Of a DNA stretch of 64,000 nucleotides, positions 43,048 through 56,964 are shown in pieces. Source of the stretch: Musa acuminata AAA Group. Its lineage: Eukaryota > Streptophyta > Magnoliopsida > Zingiberales > Musaceae. The DNA lies in the NCBI RefSeq assembly GCF_036884655.1, contig NC_088355.1, positions 24,087,501-24,151,500 on the forward strand, written 5' to 3'. How positions within the stretch are numbered: position 1 is the first letter of the stretch; each line of letters begins with the position of its first letter. Below the pieces are notes generated by a model, which saw only the letters and a list, made by a program, of their open reading frames with translations, did not search any database and was not told the origin of the DNA. A program made the position numbers and the translations under genes.

Positions 43048-46000
43048 TTAGCTAATAGCAAAATTAAATTTGATAAAAATATCTTTTTCTCTTCGGGTGA
43101 AGTGCTCGGTTTTGAGTTCATGCTCCATACAGGATCTTGAGTCTCTAATAATCTCTTTCAAGAGCTGAGCATTGTTTGTGTGTTGACATTCAAAGATTCT
43201 ATTACATCTCTCCTTCCACATCCACCAAGTAGCACATCTGAAAATAACCTTTGCCAGTTGTGTAAGAGGCCCTTTTCTTGAGAAACATTGCATAAGGTCG
43301 CCTAGTTCTTGGTGCAAGTTTGGTTGCGGCAGTCTATTGAGTTCAAATCGCTGGAGAATCTCCTTCCATATCCATTTTGTATAATCACAAGCAAAATAGA
43401 GGTGGTCAACAGTTTCTTCTTGTTGCAAACAAAGGGAGCATCGGTTAACATGATAGATACCTCTTCTTTTCATATTGTCTATTGTAGGTAGTTTATTGAG
43501 GAGGGCCTGCCATGTACATAAGGAGTGTCTTTGTGATCCCGGTCGATCCCATGTCCAACTGCTTGGGACCCACTTGTTATTTCTTTGCCTAATTTGATTC
43601 CATGCGGATGTGACACTAAATTTACCATTGTCATGAGGCCAAATAAGTATATCTGAAGAGTTGTTCCTGATTCGAATAGCTATGATAGTCGGCCAAAGTG
43701 ATAACATTTCAGGAGAAATAGGATTAGGGAGACACCAAGTACCGTTAGCGATGAACTCGGAAACCTTCCAATCTTTGGGAGCCCCAAGATCTTTTCGTAT
43801 TCTGTCGCCATATAATTGAAATATACTCTTCCCATTCACCCAAGGATCGTACCACATATTAGTACTAGTTCCAGAAGAGATTGCATACGAAATGTGTTTG
43901 ATTAGCCAATTCCTTGCCTTTAAAATTCCTTTCCAAGCTGCAGAGTGGTATGTTCTTGTTGAAATTTCCCATATTGATTCCTTTGAGAGATACTTAGCAG
44001 AAACCCAATGTGACCATAAGGAACATTTGTTTTGCAAAAGATTCCACAATTGCTGTACCAAACATGCTTGATTCCAATCTCTAGTATTTCTCAAATTTAG
44101 CCCCCCTTCATCTTTCGGTTTGCAAATACTATCCCAATTTACCATATGCATTGCCTTATCATTTGTGCCATTCCAAAAGAAGTTCATTAATAACCGTTCA
44201 ATATCTTGGAGAAGTCCAGCAGGCAGAAGAAATGCATTACACCAATATATAGAGTAGGAGTGCAATACCGAACGGATGAGTTCGAGTCGTCCTGCTTTTG
44301 ATAGAAACCTATTTTTCCAAGAAGAAATTCTATTCTTTATTTTTTGCAAGATAGGTTGACAGTGGGTTTTGTGAATGCCTGTGGATATGAGCGGGAGACC
44401 CAAATAAGGAACTGGTAAGCTTCCTTCACTAACCCCCAAAGTTTGTGAAATAAAGACCTTATCCTCAACGTAAGGGCTCATATATACTTTACTTTTCGCA
44501 TGATTTAACTGAAGTCCAGAAACCATACCAAAGTCATTCATAATAGTAGCCAGGTTCTTTACTGAAGTTGGTTCATTTTGGAGAAAGATAAGTAAGTCAT
44601 CTGCAAATGTTATATGTGATATATGAACAGAACCAGCACTGGGTACCTTAATGCTGTCATTTAAGACTGCGTGTTCCAACATACAGCTAAGTCCTTCCAT
44701 CGCAATAGTAAAGAGATACGGAGAGAGTGGATCACCTTGTCGGATGCCATTCGTGCTCCCAAAAAAACCAATAGGTGAGCCATTAAAGAGTATCGAAAAC
44801 TTTGGAGTTTCTAGGCAAGATTGAATCCAATTAATCCATTGCTGTGGGAAGTTCATATCAAGGAGCATCTTATAGATAAATTTCCTATTAACTGAATCAA
44901 AGGCTTTCCTTAGATCAGCTTTAATGCAGATTTTTGTCCCTCTTGCTTTTGAATGCAAATCTTTGACCAAGTCATTAGCAAGCAAAATGTTATGATGTAT
45001 ACTTCTCCCTTTGATGAAAGCAGCTTGATTTGGGCTAATGATCTTGTGTAATACCTTTTGCATTTTATTTGCCAATACTTTGGAGATGATCTTGTATATA
45101 AAGTTGCATAAAGATATGGGTCGATAGTTCTCTAGTGAATCAGCCCCTGCATTCTTCGGAATTAAAGAAATAAAAATGCAATTCATCTCTCTAAGAATAT
45201 GACCTGAAGAGAAAAAATGTTGGCAAGCTTTGATGACATCATTTCCAATAATAGACCAAGCAGTTTGGTAAAATTCAGCTGGAAATCCATCTGGACCTGG
45301 GCTTTTGTGCTTTGGTGACTTAAAGACAACACATACAATTTCGTCATCTGTAATTGGGGCATTGAGGATTGAAATAGCTTCCGAATCAAGTTTTCTAGTC
45401 GGCTCCACATGAATGTTATTAGGTTTCCCAGCTTGATTGAGTAAGGAATAAAAAAAATGCTCTGTGTGTGCTTTAACCTCATCTAAATTCTCAATAAGAT
45501 TATCATCTTTGTCTCTGCATTTGCTGATACGGTTAACAGCCCTTCGAGTAGCAATTGAAGCATAGAAAAATTTAGTATTGGAATCCCCTAGTGTAAGCCA
45601 ATGCTGTCGAGACTTCTGCTTTGCAAAACTTTCCTCCTGTTTTAAGGCTTGCATGAAGTTATTTCTGGCTTCCGTCTCTTTGTAGATAATATTTTCATCA
45701 TTTGGCTGAAGTTGCAGCTCATGTTGCAATGACATTAGTTCCTTTCTGCAAAATTGAACTCTGGTGGTGATATTGCCAAAGGTATTTGTATTCCACTCCT
45801 TTAGTGCTGCTTTACAGGCTTTGAGCTTTTGACATAAGATGTAAGGGGGAGATCCATGCACATTAACATTCCAAGCAGATCTGATAACATCAAGAAATTG
45901 AGGATGAGTACTCCACATGTTAAAGAATCTAAACGGTTTCTTGCCTCTTGGTGTCGCTTTTTCTGCGTGTATATACATTAAAGAATGGTCAGAAAACAAA

Positions 46001-46666
46001 GGAGCACCATACTCAAGAAGTGAATCTGGGTAAACTGTTAACCATTCATGGTTAATCAAACACCTATCAAGTCGAGCCATTATTTTTCTGTTAGCAGCAC
46101 CTTGATTACTCCAGGAGAGCCAATTACCCACAGATTTCATATCAAACAATGCTGCAGTGTCAATGTAATCATTAAAACTTTGAAGCTGACTTTCTGAAAG
46201 TTGTCTACCCCACTTTTTCATTTGTGTACCGAACAGTATTAAAGTCTCCAAGAACAATCCAAGGTACATTGAGACAGCCATTTACAATATTAGTCAGGTC
46301 AGACCAAAGAGTATTTCTTTCTTGCATACTGTTTGAAGCATATATACCAGTGAAATTGAATTGACAGCCATTCTTTTTATCCTCTACCTTAAGATGAATG
46401 AATTGATCAGTAGCAGAAATAAACCAAGCATTAATAGAGTTAGGATTCCATAAGACCCATATTCTACCAAAAGTTTCATTTGAGTCATTGGTAAACAGTT
46501 CTGCGTCCGGCCATATTAAATTCTTTTGAGCTTGAACGCGCGATTGTTTAATTTTCGTTTCCACTAGAATAACAATATCACATGCGGCAGACTTGATTAT
46601 TCTGTTGAGCTCCCGACATTTCTCCGACTTATTAAGTCCGCGAACATTCCAGCATGTTATCTTCAT
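43048..46666 (-). pseudogene. LINE-d ORF2 with a 2-bp deletion
   Basis: From MKITCWN at 46666 the frame holds to KVG (about codon 154), where a G run of six in LINE-a is four here. A 1077-codon frame (43048-46281) then carries the rest in another frame: end of the endonuclease with SDH, RT with ADLRKAFDSV and FADD, and zf-RVT. Total length is 3619 bp against 3621 in LINE-a. This single slip is the only visible defect. Confidence 0.93.
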
Positions 46667-46704
46667 TAGTAATAAACAAATGAAAAGGTAGTAAGGTATT
46701 CATC

Positions 46705-48231
46705 CTACGACTTTGGATGGATTGTACCATCCTTTTTCTTATCCTTCGGTTTTGTATTTTCTTCCCGCACAATATCCTTACCTTTTATGGCTTTATTCCT
46801 ATATTTATCCACTTAATCTACAGCTTGCAGATTTTTAAACTTTAAAGTACCTTGAATCATGTGGTCTTGATTGGCAGGGTTTGTTGAAGCTCGATAAGAT
46901 TGTTGCAGCACAATATCCTGGATAGTACTTGTTGGAGCAGCGTGGCTAGAGAGGTTTGTTGGGGCATGAGTTTGTTGAGTCGGAATATCCTTGTTGGCGA
47001 TGTTTGTTGTGGCCTGAGTTTGTTGAGGAAGAATATCGTTGCTAGCGAGATTTGCTTGGGCCTGAGTTCGTTGAGCTATTGTGGATGGATCCGATGATAT
47101 TAGAAGAGATGAAGTTCCTGACTTATGTTTCTCCTGTCCACTAGTACCATGGGAAACCTCTGTTGTGGAAGGCTCTGACATTATAGGAAGAGATAAAGTT
47201 TTGGAATTGTCCTTCTGTCCGCGGTGCTTTCCTTGCGAGTCGGAATGCTCAATAGTTTTCGCCACCATCGGTGCTACTGCCATTAGAGAAGAATCACTTA
47301 GTTGCTGAGGTGCTTGACGTGGTCGATAGACCTTTGTGGTTGGTTGTGGGGTTTGCTGACAAGCTCCATTTGCATGACCAAAAGATAAGCAACGCTGACA
47401 TCGTTGTGGCTTCCAGGAATATGAGACATGTACCTTCCGAGTGTTCCCGTCAAGATCGCGATAGAAAACTTCATTAGGAAGATCTTCATCGGAAGAAACC
47501 AGCACACATGCTCGTGCAAATGCTAATCTCGTCTGAGCTGCTGTTGCTTTGTCGATGTAGAGTGGCTGTCCCAGAGTGCTGCATAACTTTGCAATAAAAC
47601 GTCGACTCCAAAGATGTAGAGGCAGTCCTTGAAAGGATACCCATAATGGAATAGACTGTAGGCTATCTAACTCCAAACGGACATCAGGAGACCAACGTCG
47701 TAAAATCATTGGATGACCGCGGATAGTCCAGAATCCTTCGAGGATTCGTTGCAAATCTTCTTCAGAGTGTAGCTTGCAAACAAAGAATCCGTTCTCCAGC
47801 ATATGAAGATCAAATGACGATATTCCCCATCGAGTTTTGATAAATGAGGATAATGGGAAATAAGATGTTTTGAGACCTACCACATAGCCAACAATCGCCA
47901 TTGACCATGTCTCAATAAGCTCTGCTGAATCAGCAGTCTCGTATACAGCAATCTTCTTATCAGCCTGAACTTCTGGCGTAATGAATTCCAAGCTTAGATC
48001 TGGACTTCCAACCGGAGCCTTGAATAGGCTAGTCCAAGGCCGAGGGTCATTGGAAATTAGAGCAGGCTGCCGCGATCTAGAGCGCGACCTGCTTCGATGC
48101 TGCTTCATCGAAGGAGTTTCTCTCTGGAGAGGATATGGTGGAGGAGCAACTTGAGGGATAACGGTAGGGAGTCTTGCCATCGTTTCAACCCTCCCGCCAC
48201 CGTCGCCAGCCCTAGGGGCCGTCGATGCCAT
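46705..48231 (-). pseudogene. LINE-d ORF1, truncated by a late stop
   Basis: Intact DUF4283-like domain, knuckle and Q/T repeats. Codon 473 is TAA instead of GAA (46813-46815), which removes the lysine-rich C-terminal 36 residues. The product (472 residues) might retain RNA binding; this is inference. Confidence 0.9.
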
Positions 48232-48623
48232 GTTTGATCCCTCTTCTGGTCACCGCTACAGAATCGTCACCATAGGGAAAAGTCACCGCTGCAGAATTTC
48301 AGATCGTCGCTACAGTACCGTCGCCCTAGATCTGGTCGCCGCTGCAGTGTCGTCGCCGCTACAGTACCGTCGAATCAGATCTGATCGCGCTGCAGTGTCG
48401 TCGGTGCTACAGTATGTCGACCTAGATCTGGATCTGGTCGCCGCTGCAGTGTCGCCGCCGCTACAGAACCGTCGCCCTAGATCTGGTCGCCGCTGCAGTA
48501 TCGTCGCCGCTACAGTACCGTCGACCTAGATCTGGTCGCGCTGCAGTGTCGTCGGCGCTACAGTAACGTCGACCCAGATCTGGTCGCCGCTGCAGTGTCG
48601 TCGCGCTACAGTAACGTCGACCC
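48232..48623 (-). promoter_or_regulatory. LINE-d 5'UTR monomers
   Basis: AGATCT at 48328, 48377, 48424, 48479, 48528 and 48576 (spacing 49, 47, 55, 49, 48) and a partial seventh unit at the 5' edge. Confidence 0.82.
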
Positions 48624-48638
48624 AAATGTTATGATGTA

Positions 48639-49149
48639 TACTTCTCCCTTTCATGAAAGCAGCTTGATTTAGGCTAATGATCTTGTGTATTACCTTTTGC
48701 ATTCTATTTGCCAATACTTTGGAGATGATCTTGTAAATAAAGTTGCATAATGATATGGGTCGATAGTCCTCTAATGAATCAACCCTTGCATTCTTCGGAA
48801 TTAAAGAAATAAAAGTGCAATTCATCTCTCTAAGAATATGACCTGAAGAGAAAAAATGTTGGCAAGCTTTGATCACATCATTTCCAATAATAGACCAAGC
48901 AGTTTGGTAAATTTCAGCTGAAAATCCATCTGGACCTGGGCTTTTGTGCTTTGGTGACTTAAAGACAACACATACAATTTCGTTATCTGTAATTGGGGCA
49001 TTTAGGATTGAAATAGCTTCCGAATCAAGTTTTCTAGTTGGCTCCACATGAATGTTATTAGGTTTCCCAGCTTGATTGAGTAAGGAATAAAAAAATTACT
49101 CTGTGTGTGCTTTAACCTCATCTAAATTCTCAATAAGATTATCATCTTT
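48639..49149 (-). pseudogene. LINE-e ORF2, RT finger segment
   Basis: Minus-strand codons PTRKLDSEAISILNAP, HKSPGPDGFSAEIYQTAW, FISLIPKNARVDSLEDYRPI and NQAAFMKGRSIHHN. It ends at ATCATCTTT, where Gyp-3 enters with duplication TCTTT. Confidence 0.88.
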
Positions 49150-49781
49150 TGATACCGGGAGGGTAAAAATGCAGAATGGATTTCGAAAGAACACCGATAG
49201 AACAGTTGTTCAGATAAAAAATGTCACAGAATGCAATGAACCAACTCTTGACGAAACTTTGGTAAAACGAAATATAGCTCACCACCAAGTTTAAAAATCA
49301 AAAGGGATACAAAAGATCACCACCCTAATGATAATAAACAAGGATACAAAACTGAAAGCAAAAGACTCACCACTCAAGGACGCATCCAAGAGATACAGAG
49401 TTCAAAAGAGCACTCCAAGAGAGCTTCTGCCAATATCCTCAGTTTTCTAAAAACTCTTCTAAGCCCTAAACCCCAAAATAAATACTAGTGCATGAAACAA
49501 CCCTTCATGCATAGAAAATTTCGAAATTAAGTGCTTTACAGCTGCCAACCAACTTCATTAATGAATTCCTTAGCCATGAAGAAAAGCACCATGATACAGC
49601 TTTACAACTGCCAACCAACTCTATTAATATATTCATTTGTGCAGGGAATATACTGATGAGCTGTCTTATCTGAGTAGGCTGAGTTGAAGATTATGTAGCA
49701 ATATTGTTGGCTGAAAAAAATATCATATTATCAGTATGGTCCATATGAGTATATTGTAACAAATTAGACACTCCCGTGTCA
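49150..49781 (-). repeat. Gyp-3 left (3') LTR
   Basis: 632 bp from TGATACCGGGAGGG to CCCGTGTCA. It matches 59452-60083 with scattered changes. The last codons of the integrase frame run into it. Confidence 0.9.
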
Positions 49782-49797
49782 ATCTCCCCTGGTTGAA
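49782..49797 (-). other. Polypurine tract of Gyp-3
   Basis: ATCTCCCCTGGTTGAA on the plus strand, i.e. CAGGGGAGAT just before the LTR on the element strand. Confidence 0.7.
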
Positions 49798-51610
49798 AAA
49801 GACTTGTCCTCAAGTTCTTGTTTGTTTCGTCATCATGATTATAAAAAGGACTTAACTCAGCCACATTAAATGTTGGAGATACTCCGTAATCTTTAGGTAG
49901 CTCAATCTCATAAGCATTTTTGCCAATTCTCTTAAGCACCTTAAATGGACCATCAACCTTAGGTTTCAGCTTTCTAAATTTTCCCGGTGGAAACCTCTCC
50001 TTCCTTAGATGAATCCAAACCAAATCACTTGCATTAAACTCCACAAGTTTTTTGTGTTTGTTAGCAGCTTGCATGTACCTCTCATTTTGTTTCTCAATGG
50101 TTGCTTTCACACCCTCATGTAGCTTCTTTATCTGCTTAGCTCTTTCATCAGCATCTCCACTAAATTGCTTTGTTGTAGAATGAGGGATTACGTCCAAAGG
50201 ACCAGCAGGATTAGCACCATAAACTACCTCAAAAGGACTCTTACCAAGACTATGATGCATAGAATGATTGTAGGCAAACTCAATTTGTGGAAGAATGACA
50301 TCCCATTGCTTAATATTCATGCCAACATAGCTTCTAAGCAAATTTCCCAAGCTTCGGTTTGTTACCTCGGTTTGCCCATCGGTTTGTGGATGATGCGAGC
50401 TGCTGAAATTCAAAGAAGTACCCAGCTTCCTCCAAAGAGTTCTCCAAAAATGACTAACAAATTTTGAATCTCGATCAAACACCAAAGTTCTTGGGATACC
50501 ATGCAATTTAACAATCTCTTTAAAATATAAATCAGCAATATGAGATGCATCATTTGATTTATTGCATGGAACAAAGTGACATTTTTGAAAATATGTCAAC
50601 AACAACCATGATAGAATCCTTGTTCCTTTGAGTTCTTGGTAGTCCCAAAACGAAATCAAGACTCACATCCTCCTATGGAGCATTTGGCACTAGCAATGGA
50701 GTGTACAAACTAGAATTTTGACTTCTTATTTTTGCCAAATGACACATTCGACATTGCTTCACATGTCTATCTACATCTCTGAACATTTTAGGCTAGTAGA
50801 AATTTGATTGAACAAAAGCTAGAGTCTTGTCCCTACCGAAATGTCCTACCAAAACACCACTATGAGCTTCAGCTATAATTACTTGTCTCAAAGAACAAGA
50901 TGGAATACATAAAGCATTAGCTCGAAAAAGAAAACCATCAAAGATAAAAAATTGTTAAAAGGAACCTGATTTACAATTCTTCCATATCGAGCCAAAATCC
51001 ACATCATTCTCATATAGATCTTTGAATGTTTCAAATCCAACCACTTTGACTTCTATTGCTGATAATAAAGAATGATTTCTGCTCAATGCATCAGCAACTA
51101 TATTTTGAATACCAGATTTGTGCTTGATTGTAAAGTTGTAAGATTGTAAGAACTCCACCCAAGCTGCATGTCTCTTGTTTAGCTTGTGTTGGTGATTAAT
51201 GAACTTTAATGCCTCATGATCAGAATATAGAACAAATGGCTTGGTGAGAAGATATCGATTCCAATGAGACAAAGCTCGATAAATCGCATAAAACTCTTTA
51301 TCATAAGTAGAGTATTTTTTTCTTGTATCATTCAGCTTTTCACTAAAAAATGCAATGGGCCTTCCGTCTTGACTCAAAACAGCACCAATTCCCACATTAG
51401 ATGCATCACATTCAACTTCAAACACATTATTAAAATTTGGTAGAACTAAGATAGGAGCGACAATAGAGCTGAAACCCTTGATAAATCTTCTGCAAAACGA
51501 AGCCATGGAAACTCCTCACATCATGCGACGAAGCAAGTGTTGGCCAACTGAGAATAGCCTCTACCTTACTTTGATCCATCATGATTCCATTTTTTGAAAC
51601 AACATACCCC
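49798..51610 (-). pseudogene. Gyp-3 pol, 3' part: RT end, RNase H, integrase
   Basis: From 51610: [20 protein letters not shown] (RT thumb), a 1-base frameshift near 51505, then RNase H with VECDASNVGIGAVLSQ, FFSEKLNDTRKKYSTYDKE and YSDHEALKFIN. A stop follows at 50955. Around 50700-50900 the HHCC zinc region can be read in pieces (HSGVLVGHFG, CRMCHLAK). After a shift near 50590 the integrase core continues: IVKLHGIPRTLVFDRDSKFV and SSSHHPQTDGQTEVTNRSL. The C-terminus GPFKVLKRIGKNAYEIELP and FNVAELSPFY shows no chromodomain. Each domain is recognisable, but no continuous frame remains. Confidence 0.85.
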
Positions 51611-51626
51611 AGAAACACTACACTAG

Positions 51627-51778
51627 GGCTGTAGCGGCGACGACACTGCAGCGGCGACGACACTGCAGCGGCGACCAGATCTAGGACGATGGTACTGTAG
51701 CGACGATCTGAAATTCTGCAGCGGTGACTTTTCCCTATGGTGACGATTCTGTAGCGGTGACCAGAAGAGGGATCAAAC
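51627..51778 (+). promoter_or_regulatory. LINE-f 5'UTR with about one monomer
   Basis: Only one AGATCT (51677), preceded by two short CTGCAGCGGCGACGACA units, then the ~95-bp leader. It is 152 bp against 356 in LINE-a, so the copy started, or was truncated, inside the monomer array. Confidence 0.8.
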
Positions 51779-53305
51779 ATGGCATCGACGGCCCCTAGGG
51801 CTGGCGACGGTGGCGGGAGGGTTGAAACGATGGCAAGACTCCCTACCGTTATCCCTCAAGTTGCTCCTCCACCATATCCTCTCCAGAGAGAAACTCCTTC
51901 GATGAAGCAGCATCGAAGCAGGTCGCGCTCTAGATCGCGGCAGCCTGCTCTAATTTCCAATGACCCTCGGCCTTGGACTAGCCTATTCAAGGCTCCGGTT
52001 GGAAGTCCAGATCTAAGCTTGGAATTCATTACGCCAGAAGTTCAGGCTGATAAGAAGATTGCTGTATACGAGACTGCTGATTCAGTAGAGCTTATTGAGA
52101 CATGGTCAATGGCGATTGTTGGCTATGTGGTAGGTCTCAAAACATCTTATTTCCCATTATCCTCATTTATCAAAACTCGATGGGGAATACCGTCATTTGA
52201 TCTTCATATGCTGGAGAACGGATTCTTTGTTTGCAAGCTATACTCTGAAGAAGATTTGCAACGAATCCTCGAAGGATTCTGGACTATCCGCGGTCATCCA
52301 ATGATTTTACGATGTTGGTCTCCTGATGTCCGTTTGGAGTTAGATAGCCTACAGTCTATTCCATTATGGGTATCCTTTCAAGGACTGCCACTACATCTTT
52401 GGAGTCGACGTTTTATTGCAAAGTTATGCAGCACTCTGGGACAGCCACTCTACATCGACAAAGCAACAGCAGCTCAGACGAGATTAGCATTTGCACGAGC
52501 ATGTGTGCTGGTTTCTTCCGATGAAGATCTTCCTAATGAAGTTTTCTATCGCGATCTTGACGGGAACACTCGGAAGGTACATGTCTCATATTCCTGGAAG
52601 CCACAACGATGTCAGCGTTGCTTATCTTTTGGTCATGCAAATGGAGCTTGTCAGCAAACCCCACAACCAACCACAAAGGTTTATCGACCACGTCAAGCAC
52701 CTCAGCAACAAAGTGATTCTTCTCTAATGGCAGTAGCACCGATGGTGGCGAAAACTATTGAGCATTCCGACTCGCAAGGAAAGCACCGCGGACAGAAGGA
52801 CAATTCCAAAACTTTATCTCTTCCTATAATGTCAAAGCCTTCCACAACAGAGGTTTCCCATGGTACTAGTGGACAGGAGAAACATAAGTCAGGAACTTCA
52901 TCTCTTCTAATATCATCGGATCCATTCACAATAGCTCAACGAACTCAGGCCCAAGCAAATCTCGCCAGCAACGATATTCTTCCTCAACAAACTCAGGCCA
53001 CAACAAACATCGCCAACAAGGATATTCCGACTCAACAAACTCATGCCCCAACAAACCTCTCTAGCCACTCTGCTCCAACAAGTACTATCCAGGATATTTT
53101 GCTGCAACAATCTTATCGAGCTTCAACAAACCCTGCCAATCAAGACCACATGATTCAAGGTACTTTAAAGTTTAAAAATCTGCAAGCTGTAGATGAAGTG
53201 GATAAGTATAGGAATAAAGCCATAAAAGGTAAGGATATTGTGCGGGAAGAAAATACAAAACCGAAGGATAAGAAAAAGGATGGTACAATCCATCCAAAGT
53301 CGTAG
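51779..53305 (+). CDS. LINE-f ORF1 protein (DUF4283-like, CCHC zinc knuckle)
   Basis: 508 residues with no stop, the same start and end as LINE-a ORF1. It has the RS-rich N-terminus, DUF4283-like domain, knuckle [14 protein letters not shown], three Q/T repeats and lysine-rich tail. Differences from LINE-a are single residues (for example A to V in [10 protein letters not shown] and R to C in [10 protein letters not shown]). It could supply ORF1 protein even though its own ORF2 is broken; LINE proteins prefer their own RNA, so this is speculative. Confidence 0.9.
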   Translation: MASTAPRAGDGGGRVETMARLPTVIPQVAPPPYPLQRETPSMKQHRSRSRSRSRQPALISNDPRPWTSLFKAPVGSPDLSLEFITPEVQADKKIAVYETADSVELIETWSMAIVGYVVGLKTSYFPLSSFIKTRWGIPSFDLHMLENGFFVCKLYSEEDLQRILEGFWTIRGHPMILRCWSPDVRLELDSLQSIPLWVSFQGLPLHLWSRRFIAKLCSTLGQPLYIDKATAAQTRLAFARACVLVSSDEDLPNEVFYRDLDGNTRKVHVSYSWKPQRCQRCLSFGHANGACQQTPQPTTKVYRPRQAPQQQSDSSLMAVAPMVAKTIEHSDSQGKHRGQKDNSKTLSLPIMSKPSTTEVSHGTSGQEKHKSGTSSLLISSDPFTIAQRTQAQANLASNDILPQQTQATTNIANKDIPTQQTHAPTNLSSHSAPTSTIQDILLQQSYRASTNPANQDHMIQGTLKFKNLQAVDEVDKYRNKAIKGKDIVREENTKPKDKKKDGTIHPKS

Positions 53306-53343
53306 GATGAATACCTTACTACATTTTCATTTGTTTATTACTA

Positions 53344-56300
53344 ATGAAGATAACATGCTGGAATGTTCGCGGACTTAATAAGTCGGAGAAATGTCGGGAG
53401 CTCAACAGAATAATCAAGTCTGCCGCATGTGATATTGTCATTCTAGTGGAAACGAAAATTAAACAATCGCGCGTTCAAGCTCAAAAGAATTTAATATGGC
53501 CGGACGCAGAACTGTTTACCAATGACTCAAATGAAACTTTTGGTAGAATATGGGTCTTATGGAATCCTAACTCCATTAATGCTTGGATTATTTCTGCTAC
53601 TGATCAATTCATTCATCTTAAGGTAGAGGATAAAAAGAATGGCTGTCAATTCAATTTCACTGGTATATATGCTTCAAACAGTATGCAAGAAAGAAATACT
53701 CTTTGGTCTGACCTGACTAATATTGTAAATGGCTGTCTCAATGTACCTTGGATTGTTCTTTGAGACTTTAATACTGTTCGGTACACAAATGAAAAAGTGG
53801 GGGGTAGACAACTTTCAGAAAGTCAGCTTCAAAGTTTTAATGATTACATTGACACTGCAGCATTGTTTGATATGAAATCTGTGGGTAATTGGCTCTCCTG
53901 GAGTAATCAAGGTGCTGCTAACAGAAAAATAATGGCTCGACTTGATAGGTGTTTGATTAACCATGAATGGTTAACAGTTTACCCAGATTCACTTCTTGAG
54001 TATGGTGCTCCTTTGTTTTCTGACCATTCTTTAATGTATATACACGCAGAAAAAGCGACACCAAGAGGCAAGAAACCGTTTAGATTCTTTAACATGTGGA
54101 GTACTCATCCTCAATTTCTTGATGTTATCAGATCTGCTTGGAATGTTAATGTGCATGGATCTCCCCCTTACATCTTATGTCAAAAGCTCAAAGCCTGTAA
54201 AGCAGCACTAAAGGAGTGGAATACAAATACCTTTGGCAATATTACCACCAGAGTTCAATTTTGCAGAAAGGAACTAATGTCATTGCAACATGAGCTGCAA
54301 CTTCAGCCAAATGATGAAAATATTATCTACAAAGAGACGGAAGCCAGAAATAACTTCATGCAAGCCTTAAAACAGGAGGAAAGTTTTGCAAAGCAGAAGT
54401 CTCGACAGCATTGGCTTACACTAGGGGATTCCAATACTAAATTTTTCTATGCTTCAATTGCTACTCGAAGGGCTGTTAACCGTATCAGCAAATGCAGAGA
54501 CAAAGATGATAATCTTATTGAGAATTTAGATGAGGTTAAAGCACACACAGAGCAATTTTTTTATTCCTTACTCAATCAAGCTGGGAAACCTAATAACATT
54601 CATGTGGAGCCGACTAGAAAACTTGATTCGGAAGCTATTTCAATCCTCAATGCCCCAATTACAGATGACGAAATTGTATGTGTTGTCTTTAAGTCACCAA
54701 AGCACAAAAGCCCAGGTCCAGATGGATTTCCAACTGAATTTTATCAAACTGCTTGGTCTATTATTGGAAATGATGTGATCAAAGCTTGCCAACATTTTTT
54801 CTCTTCAGGTCATATTCTTAGAGAGATGAATTGCACTTTTATTTCTTTAATTCCGAAGAATGCAGGGGCTGATTCACTAGAGAACTATCGACCCATATCA
54901 TTATGCAACTTTATATATAAGATCATCTCCAAAGTATTGGCAAATAGAATGCAAAAGGTATTACACAAGATCATTAGCCCAAATCAAGCTGCTTTCATCA
55001 AAGGGAGAAGTATACATCATAACATTTTGCTTGCTAATGACTTGGTCAAAGATTTGCATTCAAAAGCAAGAGGGACAAAAATCTGCATTAAAGCTGATCT
55101 AAGGAAAGCCTTTGATTCAGTTAATAGGAAATTTATCTATAAGATGCTCCTTGATATGAACTTCCCACAGCAATGGATTAATTGGATTCAATCTTGCCTA
55201 GAAACTCCAAAGTTTTCGATACTCTTTAATGGCTCACCTATTGGTTTTTTTGGGAGCACGAATGGCATCCGACAAGGTGATCCACTCTCTCCGTATCTCT
55301 TTACTATTGCGATGGAAGGACTTAGCTGTATGTTGGAACACGCAGTCTTAAATGACAGCATTAAGGTACCCAGTGCTGGTTCTGTTCATATATCACATAT
55401 AACATTTGCAGATGACTTACTTATCTTTCTCTAAAATGAACCAACTTCAGTAAAAAACCTGGCTACTATTATGAATGACTTTGGTATGGTTTCTGGACTT
55501 CAGTTAAATCATGCGAAAAGTAAAGTATATATGAGCCCTTACGTTGAGGATAAGGTCTTTATTTCACAAACTTTGGGGGTTAGTGAAGGAAGCTTGCCAG
55601 TTCCTTATTTGGGTCTCCCGCTCATATCCACAGGCATTCACAAAACCCACTGTCAACCTATCTTGCAAAAAATAAAGAATAGAATTTCTTCTTGGAAAAA
55701 TAGGTTTCTATCAAAAGCAGGACGACTCGAACTCATCCGTTCGGTATTGCACTCCTACTCTATATATTGGTGTAATGCATTTCTTCTGCCTGCTGGACTT
55801 CTCCAAGATATTGAACAGTTATTAATGAACTTCTTCTGGAATGGCACAAATGATAAGGCAATGCATATGGTAAATTGGGATAGTATTTGTAAACCGAAAG
55901 ATGAAGGGGGGCTAAATTTGAGAAATACTAGAGATTGGAATCAAGCATGTTTGGTACAGCAATTGTGGGATCTTTTGCAAAACAAATGTTCCTTATGGTC
56001 ACATTGGGTTTCTGCTAAGTATCTCTCAAAGGAATCAATATGGGAAATTTCAACAAGAACATACCACTCTGCAGCTTGGAAAGGAATTCTAAAGGCAAGG
56101 AATTGGCTAATCAAACACATTTCGTATGCAATCTCTTCTGGAACTAGTACTAATATGTGGTACGATCCTTGGGTGAATGGGAAGAGTATATTTCAATTAT
56201 ATGGCGACAGAATACGAAAAGATCTTGGGGCTCCCAAAGATTGGAAGGTTTCCGAGTTCATCGCTAACGGTACTTGGTGTCTCCCTAATCCTATTTCTCC

Positions 56301-56964
56301 TGAAATGTTATCACTTTGGCCGACTATCATAGCTATTCGAATCAGGAACAACTCTTCAGATATACTTATTTGGCCTCATGACAATGGTAAATTTAGTGCC
56401 ACATCCGCATGGAATCAAATTAGGCAAAGAAATAACAAGTGGGTCCCAAGCAGTTGGACATGGGATCGACCGGGATCACAAAGACACTCCTTATGTACAT
56501 GGCAGGCCCTTCTCAATAAACTACCTACAATAGACAATATGAAAAGAAGAGGTATCTATCATGTTAATCGATGCTCCCTTTGTTTGCAACAAGAAGAAAC
56601 TGTTGACCACCTCTATTTTGCTTGTGATTATACAAAATGGATATGGAAGGAGATTCTCCAGCGATTTGAACTCAATAGACTGCCGCAACCAAACTTGCAC
56701 CAAGAACTAGGCGACCTTATGCAATGTTTCTCAAGAAAAGGGCCTCTTACACAATTGGCAAAGGTTATTTTCAGATGTGCTATTTGGTGGATGTGGAAGG
56801 AGAGATGTAATAAAATCTTTGAATGTCAACACACAAACAATGCTCAGCTCTTGAAAGAGATTATTAGAGACTCAAGATCCTGTATGGAGCATGAACTCAA
56901 AACCGAGCACTTCACCCGAAGAGAAAAAGATATTTTTATCAAATTTAATTTTGCTATTAGCTAA
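53344..56964 (+). pseudogene. LINE-f ORF2 with two nonsense codons
   Basis: The 3621-bp frame is kept. Codon 140 is TGA instead of GGA (53761-53763), destroying the GDFN endonuclease motif. Codon 697 is TAA instead of CAA (55432-55434), six codons after FADD. The other motifs are intact. Confidence 0.93.

Larger units (their letters stand above)
42871..48623 (-). mobile_element. LINE-d: full-length LINE inserted into LINE-e
   Basis: 5753 bp, flanked by the 15-bp duplication AAATGTTATGATGTA (42856-42870 and 48624-48638). It lies in the same orientation as its host LINE. There is one 2-bp deletion in ORF2 and one nonsense codon near the end of ORF1; otherwise it is as LINE-a. Six and a half 5'UTR monomers are present. 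Confidence 0.93.

Noticed and set aside
49103..49294. 63-codon frame across the LINE-e/Gyp-3 junction
   Set aside because: It spans an insertion boundary (49149/49150), so it is a chance fusion.
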